From NCBI GenBank assembly GCA_018267575.1, contig JAFDYF010000040.1, positions 1-64,000 of the forward strand: a stretch of DNA of 64,000 nt, given 5' to 3'. The notes beneath the pieces were generated by a model that saw only the letters and a list, made by a program, of their open reading frames with translations, searched no databases and was not told the origin of the DNA. Positions within the stretch are counted from its first letter, which is position 1, and every line of letters begins with the position of its first letter. The translations under genes and the position numbers were made by a program. Shown here piece by piece: positions 9,001 through 17,465 of this stretch. The DNA is from Bacteroidota bacterium (GTDB lineage Bacteria > Bacteroidota > Bacteroidia > Chitinophagales > Chitinophagaceae).

Positions 9001-9490
9001 ATTTTTTGATGGTGACCGCAGCTCCTTCAACCGGTTTATTATTTTCATCCATTACGGTACCGCTGACGCGTTGGGGCGGCTGCACTGCACTTACTTCAAG
9101 TGATTCTATCTTTTTCTCCCCAACCATTTCTTTTTCCTTTACCACGATTGTTTTTTCGTGGATAACATAGGTCATGGGTTGACCATTAAAACAGATAGAC
9201 AGCACATTTTCCAGGCTGGCATCTTTTAAATTGAGGTTTACTTTATTAGCCTTTTCAAGCAAATGGCTATTAAAAACAAAACTGTACCCGCTTTGTTTTT
9301 GTACCATCTCAAATACTTCTTCCAAAGAAGCATTCTTTTTGGAAATCGTAACTTTTTGCGAGACTCCTGTCGCTGAAACATTCATTGCAGCGACCAATAA
9401 AAAAAAGGCAGTCATTTTCATAAATAGCAGTGTTTTGGCTCGCAATGTCCTATTTGCAAACATTGCATTGCCGTGTACAAGCAGCTTCAT
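6017..9490 (-). CDS. SusC/RagA-family TonB-linked outer-membrane transporter with N-terminal STN domain
   Basis: A 1157-residue SusC-type transporter. After an N-terminal hydrophobic segment (about residues 24-40) come a secretin/TonB short N-terminal domain (about 47-117), a carboxypeptidase-D-like domain (about 141-216, beginning VSGTVMDENNKPVEGA), the SusC signature VVVGYGTQRKRDVTGS (226-241), the plug and a 22-strand barrel ending GATINF. The STN domain is the part known to talk to FecR-type anti-sigma factors, and fecR and sigma genes lie just upstream, so substrate-triggered signalling is expected. Its partner SusD follows immediately. The substrate is not evident, although a glycan is usual for this family. 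Confidence 0.93.
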   Translation of the reverse strand: MKLLVHGNAMFANRTLRAKTLLFMKMTAFFLLVAAMNVSATGVSQKVTISKKNASLEEVFEMVQKQSGYSFVFNSHLLEKANKVNLNLKDASLENVLSICFNGQPMTYVIHEKTIVVKEKEMVGEKKIESLEVSAVQPPQRVSGTVMDENNKPVEGAAVTIKKLRIGTSTNKQGKFELNVPEGTYELEITSVGYKPVQRTITVGSEGLSDIAISMQVSSTGLADVVVVGYGTQRKRDVTGSISSVRGDDIKNLPVSNAAEALQGRAAGVDIVRNDGSPGSVPAIRIRGTGTINNADPLIVIDGIPSGGLNDVNSNDIASIEILKDASASAIYGSRAANGVVLITTKKGSYGGAIKTNVNLYTGSEKPIKFIDMLSAPDLVKLKSEAYANDGLTVPTIWGDPYYSVQRTDWQKALMTSGNTKNADVAIRGGNASSNYSLSGNYFNSNGMIPNSFFNRYSFRINSEHKIGSRLRLGENVLYSNTNINAPDTKSSQTGLVWTAIRFNPAIPIKNPDGTWGSSQADNQLGDINNPVATASETDAYNKTDRILANAYAELDIVKGLKLRANYGYDHSSNDTYNFNIAMPGQTRGPSISSLNRGFGKSHTFLEEYFLTYSNVFKEVHSLTLTGGYSAQVSDGSFFGAGRSGYADTGYDQRVLNVGNQSSSSNNGGNANGSGLQSYFVRANYAFENKYLLTATFRSDGSSKFAPGKRWGYFPAFSAGWRISDEKFFKDNVKAINTLKLTGGWGQLGNQNVGDFQYLSTLTTAGGGNGYNLGSPTTNYNAAYINSLANPNITWERAVMTNISLEVATLENHLSAVFTYFNKNTSDMLIPYQLVETFGAQVVLPDDGGYVTLPDYNLGKLNNHGVEIELNYQNTAGKLSYSFGATGAFQNNKITKLYGSSAYIGFPTYGRENVDISRTYEGQSISSFYGYKANGLYQTQSEIDNDPNIANDPNKANIKPGDVKFVDVSGGSGGKPDGMITDKDRVNLGNPNPKFVFGLHGMLNYNHFDLSFNFAGATGFQLYDADRLAGLDATQVYNWYNEQLGRWHGQGTSNSIPRLSIANLNSNYRSSSLWVQNGSYVSLKNLSIGYTVPRIKFRDVLLPEVRIYLSGYNLFTITGYKGYTPELGYNNSNLQRGVDLAQYPQSRNLTVGATINF

Positions 9491-9656
9491 ACTTTTGTAG
9501 TGTTTGGTTTACAATTACAGTGTGACAATCCTTGTTAATCCTGTTTTGTTAATCAGGCTTTCACCGGGAGCAGCTCCATGCTTCCGGTTTTTTTACAATT
9601 TTATTTCTCCATTATTAAACAGTTTTTGTTTTCAAAAATCATCGGTTTTTTTTATT

Positions 9657-10874
9657 TTAAGGAAGCACCAAAATTTTTCCTGCACTACCCTTGCGGTCAT
9701 CTTGCACTACCTGAAAATGCACCGAACCGGTAAGCTCCAATGTTTGCAATAATGCCGATACATTTTTGGTCCTGGCTACCATGCCCGTAAAATCGAGCCC
9801 TTCGGTCCTGGTTTTGTATTCCACACTCACATTATACCATCTTTGCACCTCCTTCATAATCTCTTCGATGTTTGTTTCGCGGAACCTAAAAAGTCCATCC
9901 TTCCAAGCAACAGGTTCTTGATCGTCAAATGATTTCACCAAGATGGGACTTGCTTTATGGTCAGTGATAGCCTGCTGTCCGGGCATCAATATTTTGCTTA
10001 TCCCCTTCCTGCTAATTTTCACTTTACCTTCCAGCAAAGTAGTTTTTGTTTCTGGCTCATCAGCATAAGCCTTGATATTAAAATGTGTACCCATCACTTC
10101 CACATTCAAATCCCCAGCATGTACGATGAAAGGCATTTTTTTCCCTGATTGCTTGACGTATGCATGCGCCACCTCAAAATAAGCTTCGCCTACCAAGGTC
10201 ACGGTTCTTTCCTTACCTGAAAAAGAGGTAGGAAATTCCAAAGAAGAGGAAGCGTTCAACCGCACTTTACTATGATCGGGCAAAATAATTTCATATTGCC
10301 CTCCTGCTGGTGTTGAAATTTTATTATTATACCATGATTTATCTTCCAAACCCATCATTGAATATACCAAGGTATATGTCGATATTTTTTTGATCCTGCA
10401 ATTTTGCTCCTGAATCACCGCCCCTACTGGTAATGTATCCAGCTTTATCAATTTGCCACTGGCAAAAGTCAAAATAGCTCTATCGCCCCCTGGCTTTATA
10501 TCCATCATATGATTGCCGGAATGGGCCAGTGGGGTTTTAGTAATGGGCGTGTTCCTGTTTTTAAATATCAAAAAAGTGGCAGCACAACCTAATAATAAAA
10601 CAACTGAAGCAGCATACTTCAACCAAGATCTTGAATAAAATGACTGACGATATGGCCTTTCCGATGATTTGATGGTTTCCCATAGCTTTTCCCATTCGCT
10701 ATCGCTGACTGGCAAAACTTTTTCGGGGTCTGACATCATATTCGCAACAAATTTTCTCAGCTCATCGGTTCCTTCTGAAGATTTTATCAATAAAAGCATT
10801 TCCTCTACCTCCTGTTTGGAGGCTTCGTTTGACGCATATCTCAATAATAAATACTTCAGTCTGGGTTTACTCAT
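9657..10874 (-). CDS. FecR-family anti-sigma factor
   Basis: A 405-residue inner-membrane regulator. A cytoplasmic N-terminal segment (about residues 1-83) is followed by a single transmembrane helix (about 86-104, VVLLLGCAATFLIF). A periplasmic FecR domain follows, with KISTPAGGQYEIILPDHSKVRLNASS-type sequence around 185-210 and GEAYFEVAH, and then a C-terminal DUF4974-like domain. The known role is to hold the ECF sigma factor until the TonB transporter's STN domain signals substrate. It is the middle gene of sigma, fecR, susC, susD, all on the - strand, with 167 bp before susC. Confidence 0.92.
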   Translation of the reverse strand: MSKPRLKYLLLRYASNEASKQEVEEMLLLIKSSEGTDELRKFVANMMSDPEKVLPVSDSEWEKLWETIKSSERPYRQSFYSRSWLKYAASVVLLLGCAATFLIFKNRNTPITKTPLAHSGNHMMDIKPGGDRAILTFASGKLIKLDTLPVGAVIQEQNCRIKKISTYTLVYSMMGLEDKSWYNNKISTPAGGQYEIILPDHSKVRLNASSSLEFPTSFSGKERTVTLVGEAYFEVAHAYVKQSGKKMPFIVHAGDLNVEVMGTHFNIKAYADEPETKTTLLEGKVKISRKGISKILMPGQQAITDHKASPILVKSFDDQEPVAWKDGLFRFRETNIEEIMKEVQRWYNVSVEYKTRTEGLDFTGMVARTKNVSALLQTLELTGSVHFQVVQDDRKGSAGKILVLP

Positions 10875-11063
10875 AAACAGGGTGATAACAAATCCACGCT
10901 TAGCTTACGAATAAAGAGTCAGGCAAGAAGGAAATGGATGATGATGTAGAAGATTTTTTTTAGGTCTTTATCTAACTATTATACAAAGAATTATCCTATA
11001 GGCCCTTCTTGTATTTCAGACACAATCCTGCATTGATATTGCAATGATACAGGTCTGCGCCCA

Positions 11064-11654
11064 TTAAAACAATAGGAGTAACAGGGAGGCAAGAAGCAAA
11101 GAGTGCCCTTGCACATAATGCCTTACCGATTTGACTGCTTTAGTAAGATGGCTTTTTACTGTATGTGGGGAAAGCTGGAGCAACTGCCCGATGGCATCAT
11201 AGCCTTGCCCATGTTGGCGGCTCAATTTGAAAATACGCTTTTTGTGGGCCGGCAATTGATCGATGGCATGGTTGATGACTTTATTGGTATCATTGGCACA
11301 GATGGATTCATCCGTTTCATTACTGTATTCTTTTGTTTGTTGCTGATAGGCCTGCATGATGCGTGCCTTATTCGATTCCTTTTTCATACACCTACTTACT
11401 TTATTAAAGACGGAGGCATATAAATAAGCTTGAGGGTCCTTCACCATATTCAGTCGAGCACGGCTTACCCAGATACTGATAAAAACATCCTGCGTAATCT
11501 CTTCCGAAAGATAAACCGATTTTACCCATTTAAACGCAACGGCATACACATTGCTTCTATATTTTCTGAACAAAGCTTCAAAGGCCGTTTCATCGTTTTG
11601 TGCAATAGCGGCAAAAAGCACAGCACTATCAGTAGAAGATGAATATGTTGACAT
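11064..11654 (-). CDS. ECF RNA polymerase sigma factor
   Basis: A 196-residue ECF sigma of the Bacteroidota SusC-associated type. Region 2 (residues about 24-90) carries EALFRKYRSNVY and the ITQDVFISIW segment. Region 4 (about 130-180) carries LPAHKKRIFKLSRQHGQGYDAIGQLL and the helix-turn-helix SPHTVKSHL. The hydrophobic C-terminal tail is also common in this group. It should direct transcription of the downstream fecR/susCD genes when released by FecR. It starts only 19 bp after the stop of the VCBS lipoprotein gene, so transcription read-through from that gene is possible. Confidence 0.92.
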   Translation of the reverse strand: MSTYSSSTDSAVLFAAIAQNDETAFEALFRKYRSNVYAVAFKWVKSVYLSEEITQDVFISIWVSRARLNMVKDPQAYLYASVFNKVSRCMKKESNKARIMQAYQQQTKEYSNETDESICANDTNKVINHAIDQLPAHKKRIFKLSRQHGQGYDAIGQLLQLSPHTVKSHLTKAVKSVRHYVQGHSLLLASLLLLLF

Positions 11655-11673
11655 AAAACCTAGTTTGATCTGA

Positions 11674-14600
11674 TTATTTATTTATTAGCTCCACCATTTG
11701 CAAGAGCCCATTATTTTTTGCTGCTACCAAAAGCATTCCTTTGGCTGTTCTCAATCCAATTAAATTGCGTACATCACCCTTGATCAACAATCCACTTTCT
11801 GAGTATGGCATGGCTTGAAAATTCCCTTTGCCATCCCCTTTCAATACCAGGCCAATGCCCGCATCGGATGGACCCATTTGAACCCTGAATGGATAAAAAT
11901 TTCCTGCCAGCACAATGTCCTTATTACCATCATGGTCCACATCCATACTCATAATACCATTGATGGCACTTAGCTGTGCAGAAGCCGGCAATGTAGTAAT
12001 CGTAAATTTTTTATTCCCCTCGTTTTTTAGGAAAACCGACTGGAGGTTTTTTATGTCCACTGTTTTTGCCTGCTGAAGCTGTTCATGTGTAAAAACATCA
12101 TTCAATGTAGCATCTGCATAATCGGCATAGTGAAGGAATTTTTTTTGTAGGACAGGCATCTCTGCAACCATTTCATCCCTGGATAAATAAGGATAACTGA
12201 TACCCTGATTGTAATAACAGATAATCGGTTCGATGATTCCATTATTAAAAAAATCTGAATAAGTAACAGTGAATGGTTCTTTTGCGGATGCATTGAACTG
12301 TGTGTTCAGACCAAGATTGCCAACCACAATATCAGTATCCCCATCATTGTCAAAATCATCAGCAGCCAACCTGCACCACCAACCACTGGTGCCCGAAAGA
12401 CCATAAGCCTCTGTGGCATTTACCAATTTGCCATGATGGTTCTCCAGAACGGTAATGGGCATGAACTGCCCTACCAGAATCAAATCTTTCTGCCCATCTT
12501 TATTGATGTCCAACCACAAGGCATCGGTAACCATGCCGGGTCTTGTAAAACAACTGTCTGTTTGGGTGCGATCTTTTTCGAATTTGATTTTACCCGGTAC
12601 ACTTTTATTCAACAGGATAAAAGAGCCCGATGACTCAGGGAAAAAACCGGGCTTATAACCAGACCCAATAAATAAATCTGGCAAACCATCCTTATTGATG
12701 TCCGCAGCTCTAACAATAGTGCCGCTTTGGTTTTCAGTTGGCAAGGCATCGGGTAGTTCTTTGAAATTGCCATGACCATCGTTCTCAAAAAAAAGATCTT
12801 GATAGTTTTTATCATTCAATGGAAAATCTGCACCACCACTAACCAAATAGAGATCTAGGTCACCGTCACCATCGGCATCGAAAAAAAGTGCATCGGCAAT
12901 GGCGGGTGTTTTATTATTGTTCCAAGGTTGATTAGCAGCCAACACAAACTTCCCTTCCTTATTCTGCAGATATAAAAAACGTTCTTTGCCAGAAGTGCCG
13001 CCAACAAACAAATCTTCCAACCCATCTCCGTTCACATCGCCTTTTGCAATGCAAGGCCCGATTTTTGAAAGTTGATACGGAAGTAAGGGAGAAATTTTAA
13101 AATCCACAAAAGTGGATTGCTGGTCAGCAAAGCTAAAACCTATATTATCGGTAATATCTTTGAAAAGTGGTGGCACTTTTGAGCTCTTTGTACTATCAAT
13201 AGATTCGGAAGAACCGTTTTCATCTATGATTAGTAAAGTATCTGCTTTAATATTTTGCAGTTTTGATTCTTTTCCTCCTACCCATTTTACTTTGATGGAT
13301 TGGATGATGCTATCAGCGCCCAACCCAATATGCATGATGGGATCCACCGAAGATTGAAAACCACGGGAAGTATATTCTTCCTGCATCTGTTTTCCATGAG
13401 CGGTTCGCACAAACACTTTTGCACCGATACCAAATGTATTTTTCCCTTTTCCCTTTAACCGTATTTTGATATAATGGGCACTTGTTCCTTGGGGTGCGGC
13501 ATTTTTATAAACAGTTGCTTTGTCATTGAGATTATTGATAATCAGATCCAGATTGCCATCATTATTTAAATCCGCATAGGCGGCTCCGTTGTTCACTGAT
13601 TTTTTGGTAAGACCCCAATCTTCGGTGACATTGGTAAAGCCCAACTCATGATTGTTTTTGTAGAGGTAATTGCTCAACTTGGTAGAAGGCATTTTTTGAA
13701 CGAGCTCCCACATCTGTGTTTTATCCTGATCGGGCTGGATATATTGAGCAGAATAACCTGATGTGTATTTTACAAAATCCAAGTTGGTGATATCCCTGAA
13801 AATACCGTCTGAAATAAAAAGGTCTTTCCAGCCATCATTATCAAAATCCGCGAACAAGGGCGACCAGCTCCAGTCTGTTGCAGACACGCTAGCGAATTGG
13901 CCTACTTCGCTAAAGATGGGTGCACCACTGCTATCGTTACCATTGTTCAATTGCAAAGTGTTGCGCATCTGCTGTAGATGGAACCCAGCCTTTGCACGCA
14001 TCATATACTTATCATACCCATCAGCACCTTTCAGCAATTTTTGACGGTGGTTATTTTCGGGAAGCATATCCAGCACCATTATATCGGGCAAACCATCATT
14101 GTTATAATCCGCAATATCACTGCCCATAGCAAACTCAGAGATATGACTTGCAGAAGTAGATAGCACCTCACGGAACGTGCCATCATGATTATTCAGGTAT
14201 AGAAAATCCCTTTCATCATAATCGTTCGTTACATAGATATCCGCCCACCCATCATTATTCACATCACTGATGGATGCACTGAGTCCAAAATTCAAACCAC
14301 TACCATCAATATGTGCTTGCTCACTAATATCTGTAAAATGACCATTGTCGTTTCGATATAAACGGTTGCCAAATTTTGGGTTTCTGGTCGACCGCAGTTT
14401 ATCCGTTTTAAAATAAGGATTGTAGAACATGTCTGCATGGTTCACCATCAGCATATCCAGGTCTCCATCATTATCCATATCGAAAAAAACAACGGTAGTG
14501 GTATAAGTGCCGGGGGCACCCAAACCATATTCTTGAGCAGACTCTTTAAAAACAGGTAGGCCATCTTTCAAACCCTGATTGATATACAGTTCATTTCTCC

Positions 14601-15015
14601 TATCTGCATCGGAGCCTGGTCCTGAGTAGCAAACATAAATATCCAATAGCCCATCCCCATTCACATCCGCCATCACCACTCCGGTCTTCCATTTGGAACG
14701 GCCAGCCACTCCTGCCTTATCCGTTATATCCTGAAATTGAAAATTACCCTTATTAAGGTAGAGCTTATTGGGCACCATATTACCCGTGAACATCAGATCT
14801 GGCAAGCCATCCCCATTCAGATCGCCAACCGCTACCCCACCCCCATTATATAAATATTCATAGGTAAGGATATTATAAAACTCATCTTCTTTTACATCAT
14901 TCCTAAAATCGATATGCGACCATTCAGGAAGGATTTCCGTAAATCTTTTCTTGGGAGCCTGATTACAGGACCCAAAGAAAACAATGATGAGTAATGTGAT
15001 AAAAATTGACCTCAT
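11674..15015 (-). CDS. Large VCBS/FG-GAP repeat lipoprotein with ASPIC/UnbV domain
   Basis: A 1113-residue exported protein starting with a lipoprotein signal (FFGSCNQ). Many FG-GAP/VCBS repeats are visible as DxNxDGxxDL calcium-binding-like motifs (for example DLNGDGLPDLMF near residue 66, DVNGDGLLDIYV, DFDNDGDTDIVV). They fold as beta-propeller blades. An ASPIC/UnbV domain lies around residues 515-590 (GIGAKVFVRT and following). Such proteins often accompany SusCD loci in Chitinophagia and are thought to bind carbohydrate or protein at the surface. Here it precedes the ECF sigma gene by 19 bp on the same strand. Its ligand is unknown. Confidence 0.9.
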   Translation of the reverse strand: MRSIFITLLIIVFFGSCNQAPKKRFTEILPEWSHIDFRNDVKEDEFYNILTYEYLYNGGGVAVGDLNGDGLPDLMFTGNMVPNKLYLNKGNFQFQDITDKAGVAGRSKWKTGVVMADVNGDGLLDIYVCYSGPGSDADRRNELYINQGLKDGLPVFKESAQEYGLGAPGTYTTTVVFFDMDNDGDLDMLMVNHADMFYNPYFKTDKLRSTRNPKFGNRLYRNDNGHFTDISEQAHIDGSGLNFGLSASISDVNNDGWADIYVTNDYDERDFLYLNNHDGTFREVLSTSASHISEFAMGSDIADYNNDGLPDIMVLDMLPENNHRQKLLKGADGYDKYMMRAKAGFHLQQMRNTLQLNNGNDSSGAPIFSEVGQFASVSATDWSWSPLFADFDNDGWKDLFISDGIFRDITNLDFVKYTSGYSAQYIQPDQDKTQMWELVQKMPSTKLSNYLYKNNHELGFTNVTEDWGLTKKSVNNGAAYADLNNDGNLDLIINNLNDKATVYKNAAPQGTSAHYIKIRLKGKGKNTFGIGAKVFVRTAHGKQMQEEYTSRGFQSSVDPIMHIGLGADSIIQSIKVKWVGGKESKLQNIKADTLLIIDENGSSESIDSTKSSKVPPLFKDITDNIGFSFADQQSTFVDFKISPLLPYQLSKIGPCIAKGDVNGDGLEDLFVGGTSGKERFLYLQNKEGKFVLAANQPWNNNKTPAIADALFFDADGDGDLDLYLVSGGADFPLNDKNYQDLFFENDGHGNFKELPDALPTENQSGTIVRAADINKDGLPDLFIGSGYKPGFFPESSGSFILLNKSVPGKIKFEKDRTQTDSCFTRPGMVTDALWLDINKDGQKDLILVGQFMPITVLENHHGKLVNATEAYGLSGTSGWWCRLAADDFDNDGDTDIVVGNLGLNTQFNASAKEPFTVTYSDFFNNGIIEPIICYYNQGISYPYLSRDEMVAEMPVLQKKFLHYADYADATLNDVFTHEQLQQAKTVDIKNLQSVFLKNEGNKKFTITTLPASAQLSAINGIMSMDVDHDGNKDIVLAGNFYPFRVQMGPSDAGIGLVLKGDGKGNFQAMPYSESGLLIKGDVRNLIGLRTAKGMLLVAAKNNGLLQMVELINK

Positions 15016-15213
15016 GAAAATTTATTTCTAAAATAAATGAGCCATAATACACAATTACATCATTCATGTAACTATGCTATAACCAACATTCAATTCTATC
15101 ATAAGATCAGGTTCGCTTTTTCCGATTGCCAATCGAAAAAGAAATATAGATATTCATAAACAGCAGTCGAAACAGAAGAAAAGCTATCTACGTTTATCCA
15201 GTTAGTTGGTATT

Positions 15214-16152
15214 TTATTTTAAGAAATCAGCAGCTTTATCAGATGCTCCCAATACATCAAACCTTCTGCACATAAAATCCTGATAAGCTTGCATATATTT
15301 TTTTCCGGGCACAATTGGATCGAACAGTTCGGGTGTTGTTGCAAAAAATGCTCGATGCGTTCTGGCCCATAACAACCTCAGATCAGTTGCAATATTCACT
15401 TTACAAATCCCATATGCAATGGCCTGACGCAATTGATCGTCTGGAACACCGGATGCATCCTCTTTTAATTTCCCACCGTATTGGTTGATCAAAGCGATTT
15501 CATTTTTATCAACGCAGGAACTACCATGCAATACCAATGGGTAAGCAGGCAACTGCTCCTGTATCTTCTTTAGTATATGAAACTGCAGCCCTTGACCGCC
15601 GCTGAATTTATAAGCACCGTGGCTGGTTCCTACTGCTACGGCTAGACTATCACATTGTGTGCGGTCCACGAATTCCTTTGCTTGCAGCGGGTTGGTATAA
15701 AGTGCCGCTTCTTCACCCACATTCAAATCATCTTCTACGCCACTTAATACGCCAAGCTCTGCTTCCACTACAATATTTCGGGCATGTGCTTTATCTACCA
15801 CCGATTTGGTGCGTGCTATATTTTGTTCAAAGCTATCATGAGAGGCATCGATCATGACGGATTGATATCCGTTCTCTATCGCATCAAAGGCATGCGATTC
15901 ATTTCCATGATCAAGATGGATGGAATAAACAACATGGGGGTAAATTTCAGCGGCCGCAATGATCATGGCCATCAACATAGAAGGAGTTGCATAATTTCTT
16001 GCCACTGGTGTGATCTGTACAATAACTGGGGCTCCCGATTTGTCGGCCGCAGCAAACAGGCCAAGCACCTGCTCCATAGTAAACACATTCACCGCGGCAA
16101 TGGCATACTTGCCATAGCAATGCTTATAGAGAACCGACGGCGAAAGAATCAT
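15214..16152 (-). CDS. iolJ: Class II aldolase, likely 2-deoxy-5-keto-D-gluconate-6-phosphate aldolase (IolJ type)
   Basis: A 312-residue zinc-dependent class II fructose-bisphosphate-aldolase family enzyme. Motifs in order are FTMEQVLG, the zinc-site HLDHG with the preceding catalytic region, VEAELGVLSG, GTSHGAYKFSG, LHGSSCVD and KVNIATDLR, which is the complete active site. Because it sits in an otherwise complete inositol gene cluster lacking any other aldolase, the most likely reaction is cleavage of DKG-6-phosphate to DHAP and malonate semialdehyde. Ordinary fructose-bisphosphate or tagatose-bisphosphate aldolase activity cannot be excluded from sequence. It has its own promoter region, with a tandem palindromic operator at 16185-16215, and is separated from the other iol genes by the lacI gene. 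Confidence 0.85.
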   Translation of the reverse strand: MILSPSVLYKHCYGKYAIAAVNVFTMEQVLGLFAAADKSGAPVIVQITPVARNYATPSMLMAMIIAAAEIYPHVVYSIHLDHGNESHAFDAIENGYQSVMIDASHDSFEQNIARTKSVVDKAHARNIVVEAELGVLSGVEDDLNVGEEAALYTNPLQAKEFVDRTQCDSLAVAVGTSHGAYKFSGGQGLQFHILKKIQEQLPAYPLVLHGSSCVDKNEIALINQYGGKLKEDASGVPDDQLRQAIAYGICKVNIATDLRLLWARTHRAFFATTPELFDPIVPGKKYMQAYQDFMCRRFDVLGASDKAADFLK

Positions 16153-16184
16153 CAGATGTCATTTAAATGGCAAACAATCTATTT

Positions 16185-16215
16185 TACTTTAACGTTAAAC
16201 TAAAACGTTAAAGTA
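16185..16215 (-). promoter_or_regulatory. Tandem LacI-type operator in front of the aldolase gene
   Basis: TACTTTAACGTT (16185-16196) and AACGTTAAAGTA (16204-16215) are perfect 12-bp inverted repeats separated by 7 bp. Within them TTTAACGTTAAA (16188-16199) is a perfect 12-bp palindrome with a central CG, the classical half-site pattern of LacI/PurR-family proteins, and 16201-16212 is a near copy 13 bp away. It sits 33-63 bp upstream of the aldolase start. The likely binder is the LacI-family protein encoded at 16405-17433. Confidence 0.75.
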
Positions 16216-16404
16216 GCATTAATAAGTAATACCAGCAAAAAAAATCTTTGAGCCTGATATATTACCCTATGAAAATAGTCGAGAAAGCCGGGAAAAGAAA
16301 GGAAGATTAAAAAAATAACATCAAGATAAAGTTGGCTGAGCATCCGGCAGAGTTTTGAAGGTTTTAAAAACGCAGGTATAACTTAGCCCTCAAGATATTG
16401 CTAT

Positions 16405-17433
16405 TTAAACTTGTTCTTTCACAGAACCTCTTTCTATCATATTGGTCCGCAATACCACGTGCTCTTTTTTGAACTGTTTTTGGTTTATCTGCGACATCAA
16501 TATTTCCACCGCCTTTTTAGCAATGGATTTGATGGGCTGTGATACCACCGTAATTCCAGGTGCCCCTAACCGAAAAAGATAATTATCGTCAAAACAGATT
16601 ACAGAAAGATCTTCAGGTATTTTTTTCCCAAGGCTGTAGAGCGCTTCCAGTCCTGCTACCCCTAGATTATTCGAAGTGAAGAAAACCGCATCGATTTTCC
16701 CTTCCACGCTGAGCATAAATTGTTTTATTTCTTTAACCAACTGCACATCACTAAGTCCAAACGCACATTTTTTTATGAAAGATTGTACGATGGGAAGATG
16801 ATTTTTTTTGAGACCGAGCACATAACCTTCCAAACGCTGCTGCATTTGCAACTGGTCGGTTTCGTTGGTCACCAACGCAATCCGGGTATTTCCTTTGGAG
16901 GCTAGATAATTTACCGCGTCCAAGCTCCCTTTAATATTGTCAATAGTCACATAGCTCGAATCCAATTCCATATAGTGACGGTCAATCAGAACGGCGGGTT
17001 TTTCCTGCCGAATCAATTTTTCCAGTTCGGGCAACATGGCCTTGGTGGGTGCAATGATATAGCCATCCATATGCTTATCCATCAGCATATTCAAAATCTG
17101 TCTCGATTTTCCGTCATTGTTCTCGCTACTACAAAACATCACGGTATAGCCTATCTTATCCGCTTCTTCTTCTACAATTTTAGCTAGACACCCAAAAAAA
17201 TAGTTGGAGATATCATCTACAATCAGACCGATGGTATTTGTTCTGCCTGTCCGCAAGCCTTTTGCAAACTGGTTTGGGCGATATTGCATCTTATCAGCCA
17301 GCTTTAGCACTTTTTCCGTCATCGCCTCACTGATCTTCATTTCCTTGGAACGACCATTCAACACAATGGAAACGGTCGTGAGCGAAACGCCAGCCTTTGC
17401 AGCAATATCTTTTATGGAAGTATTTTTTGGCAT
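16405..17433 (-). CDS. LacI-family transcriptional regulator of the inositol locus
   Basis: A 342-residue LacI/GalR regulator. The N-terminal helix-turn-helix IKDIAAKAGVSLTTVSIVLNG (about residues 7-27) is followed by a hinge helix segment and a periplasmic-binding-protein-like sensor domain (TNTIGLIVDDISNYFF from about residue 65, CFDDNYLFRLGAPGITVVSQP near the end). It lies between iolG and the aldolase gene on the same strand, 32 bp after the iolG region begins upstream. By position it should control the inositol genes, with an inositol-derived intermediate as inducer (inference). The tandem TTTAACGTTAAA-type palindrome at 16185-16215 is its best candidate binding site. Confidence 0.88.
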   Translation of the reverse strand: MPKNTSIKDIAAKAGVSLTTVSIVLNGRSKEMKISEAMTEKVLKLADKMQYRPNQFAKGLRTGRTNTIGLIVDDISNYFFGCLAKIVEEEADKIGYTVMFCSSENNDGKSRQILNMLMDKHMDGYIIAPTKAMLPELEKLIRQEKPAVLIDRHYMELDSSYVTIDNIKGSLDAVNYLASKGNTRIALVTNETDQLQMQQRLEGYVLGLKKNHLPIVQSFIKKCAFGLSDVQLVKEIKQFMLSVEGKIDAVFFTSNNLGVAGLEALYSLGKKIPEDLSVICFDDNYLFRLGAPGITVVSQPIKSIAKKAVEILMSQINQKQFKKEHVVLRTNMIERGSVKEQV

Positions 17434-17465
17434 AATGCTATTAATAGAAATGCTTTTCTATACGA

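Noticed and set aside
11103..11423. 106-codon + strand frame opposite the sigma factor
   Set aside because: It is the complement of a well-conserved ECF sigma gene, with no independent support.
15116..15141. CTTTTTCCGATTG/CAATCGAAAAAG hairpin as terminator of the aldolase gene
   Set aside because: The stem has a bulge and no T-run follows on the - strand, so I did not list it as a terminator.
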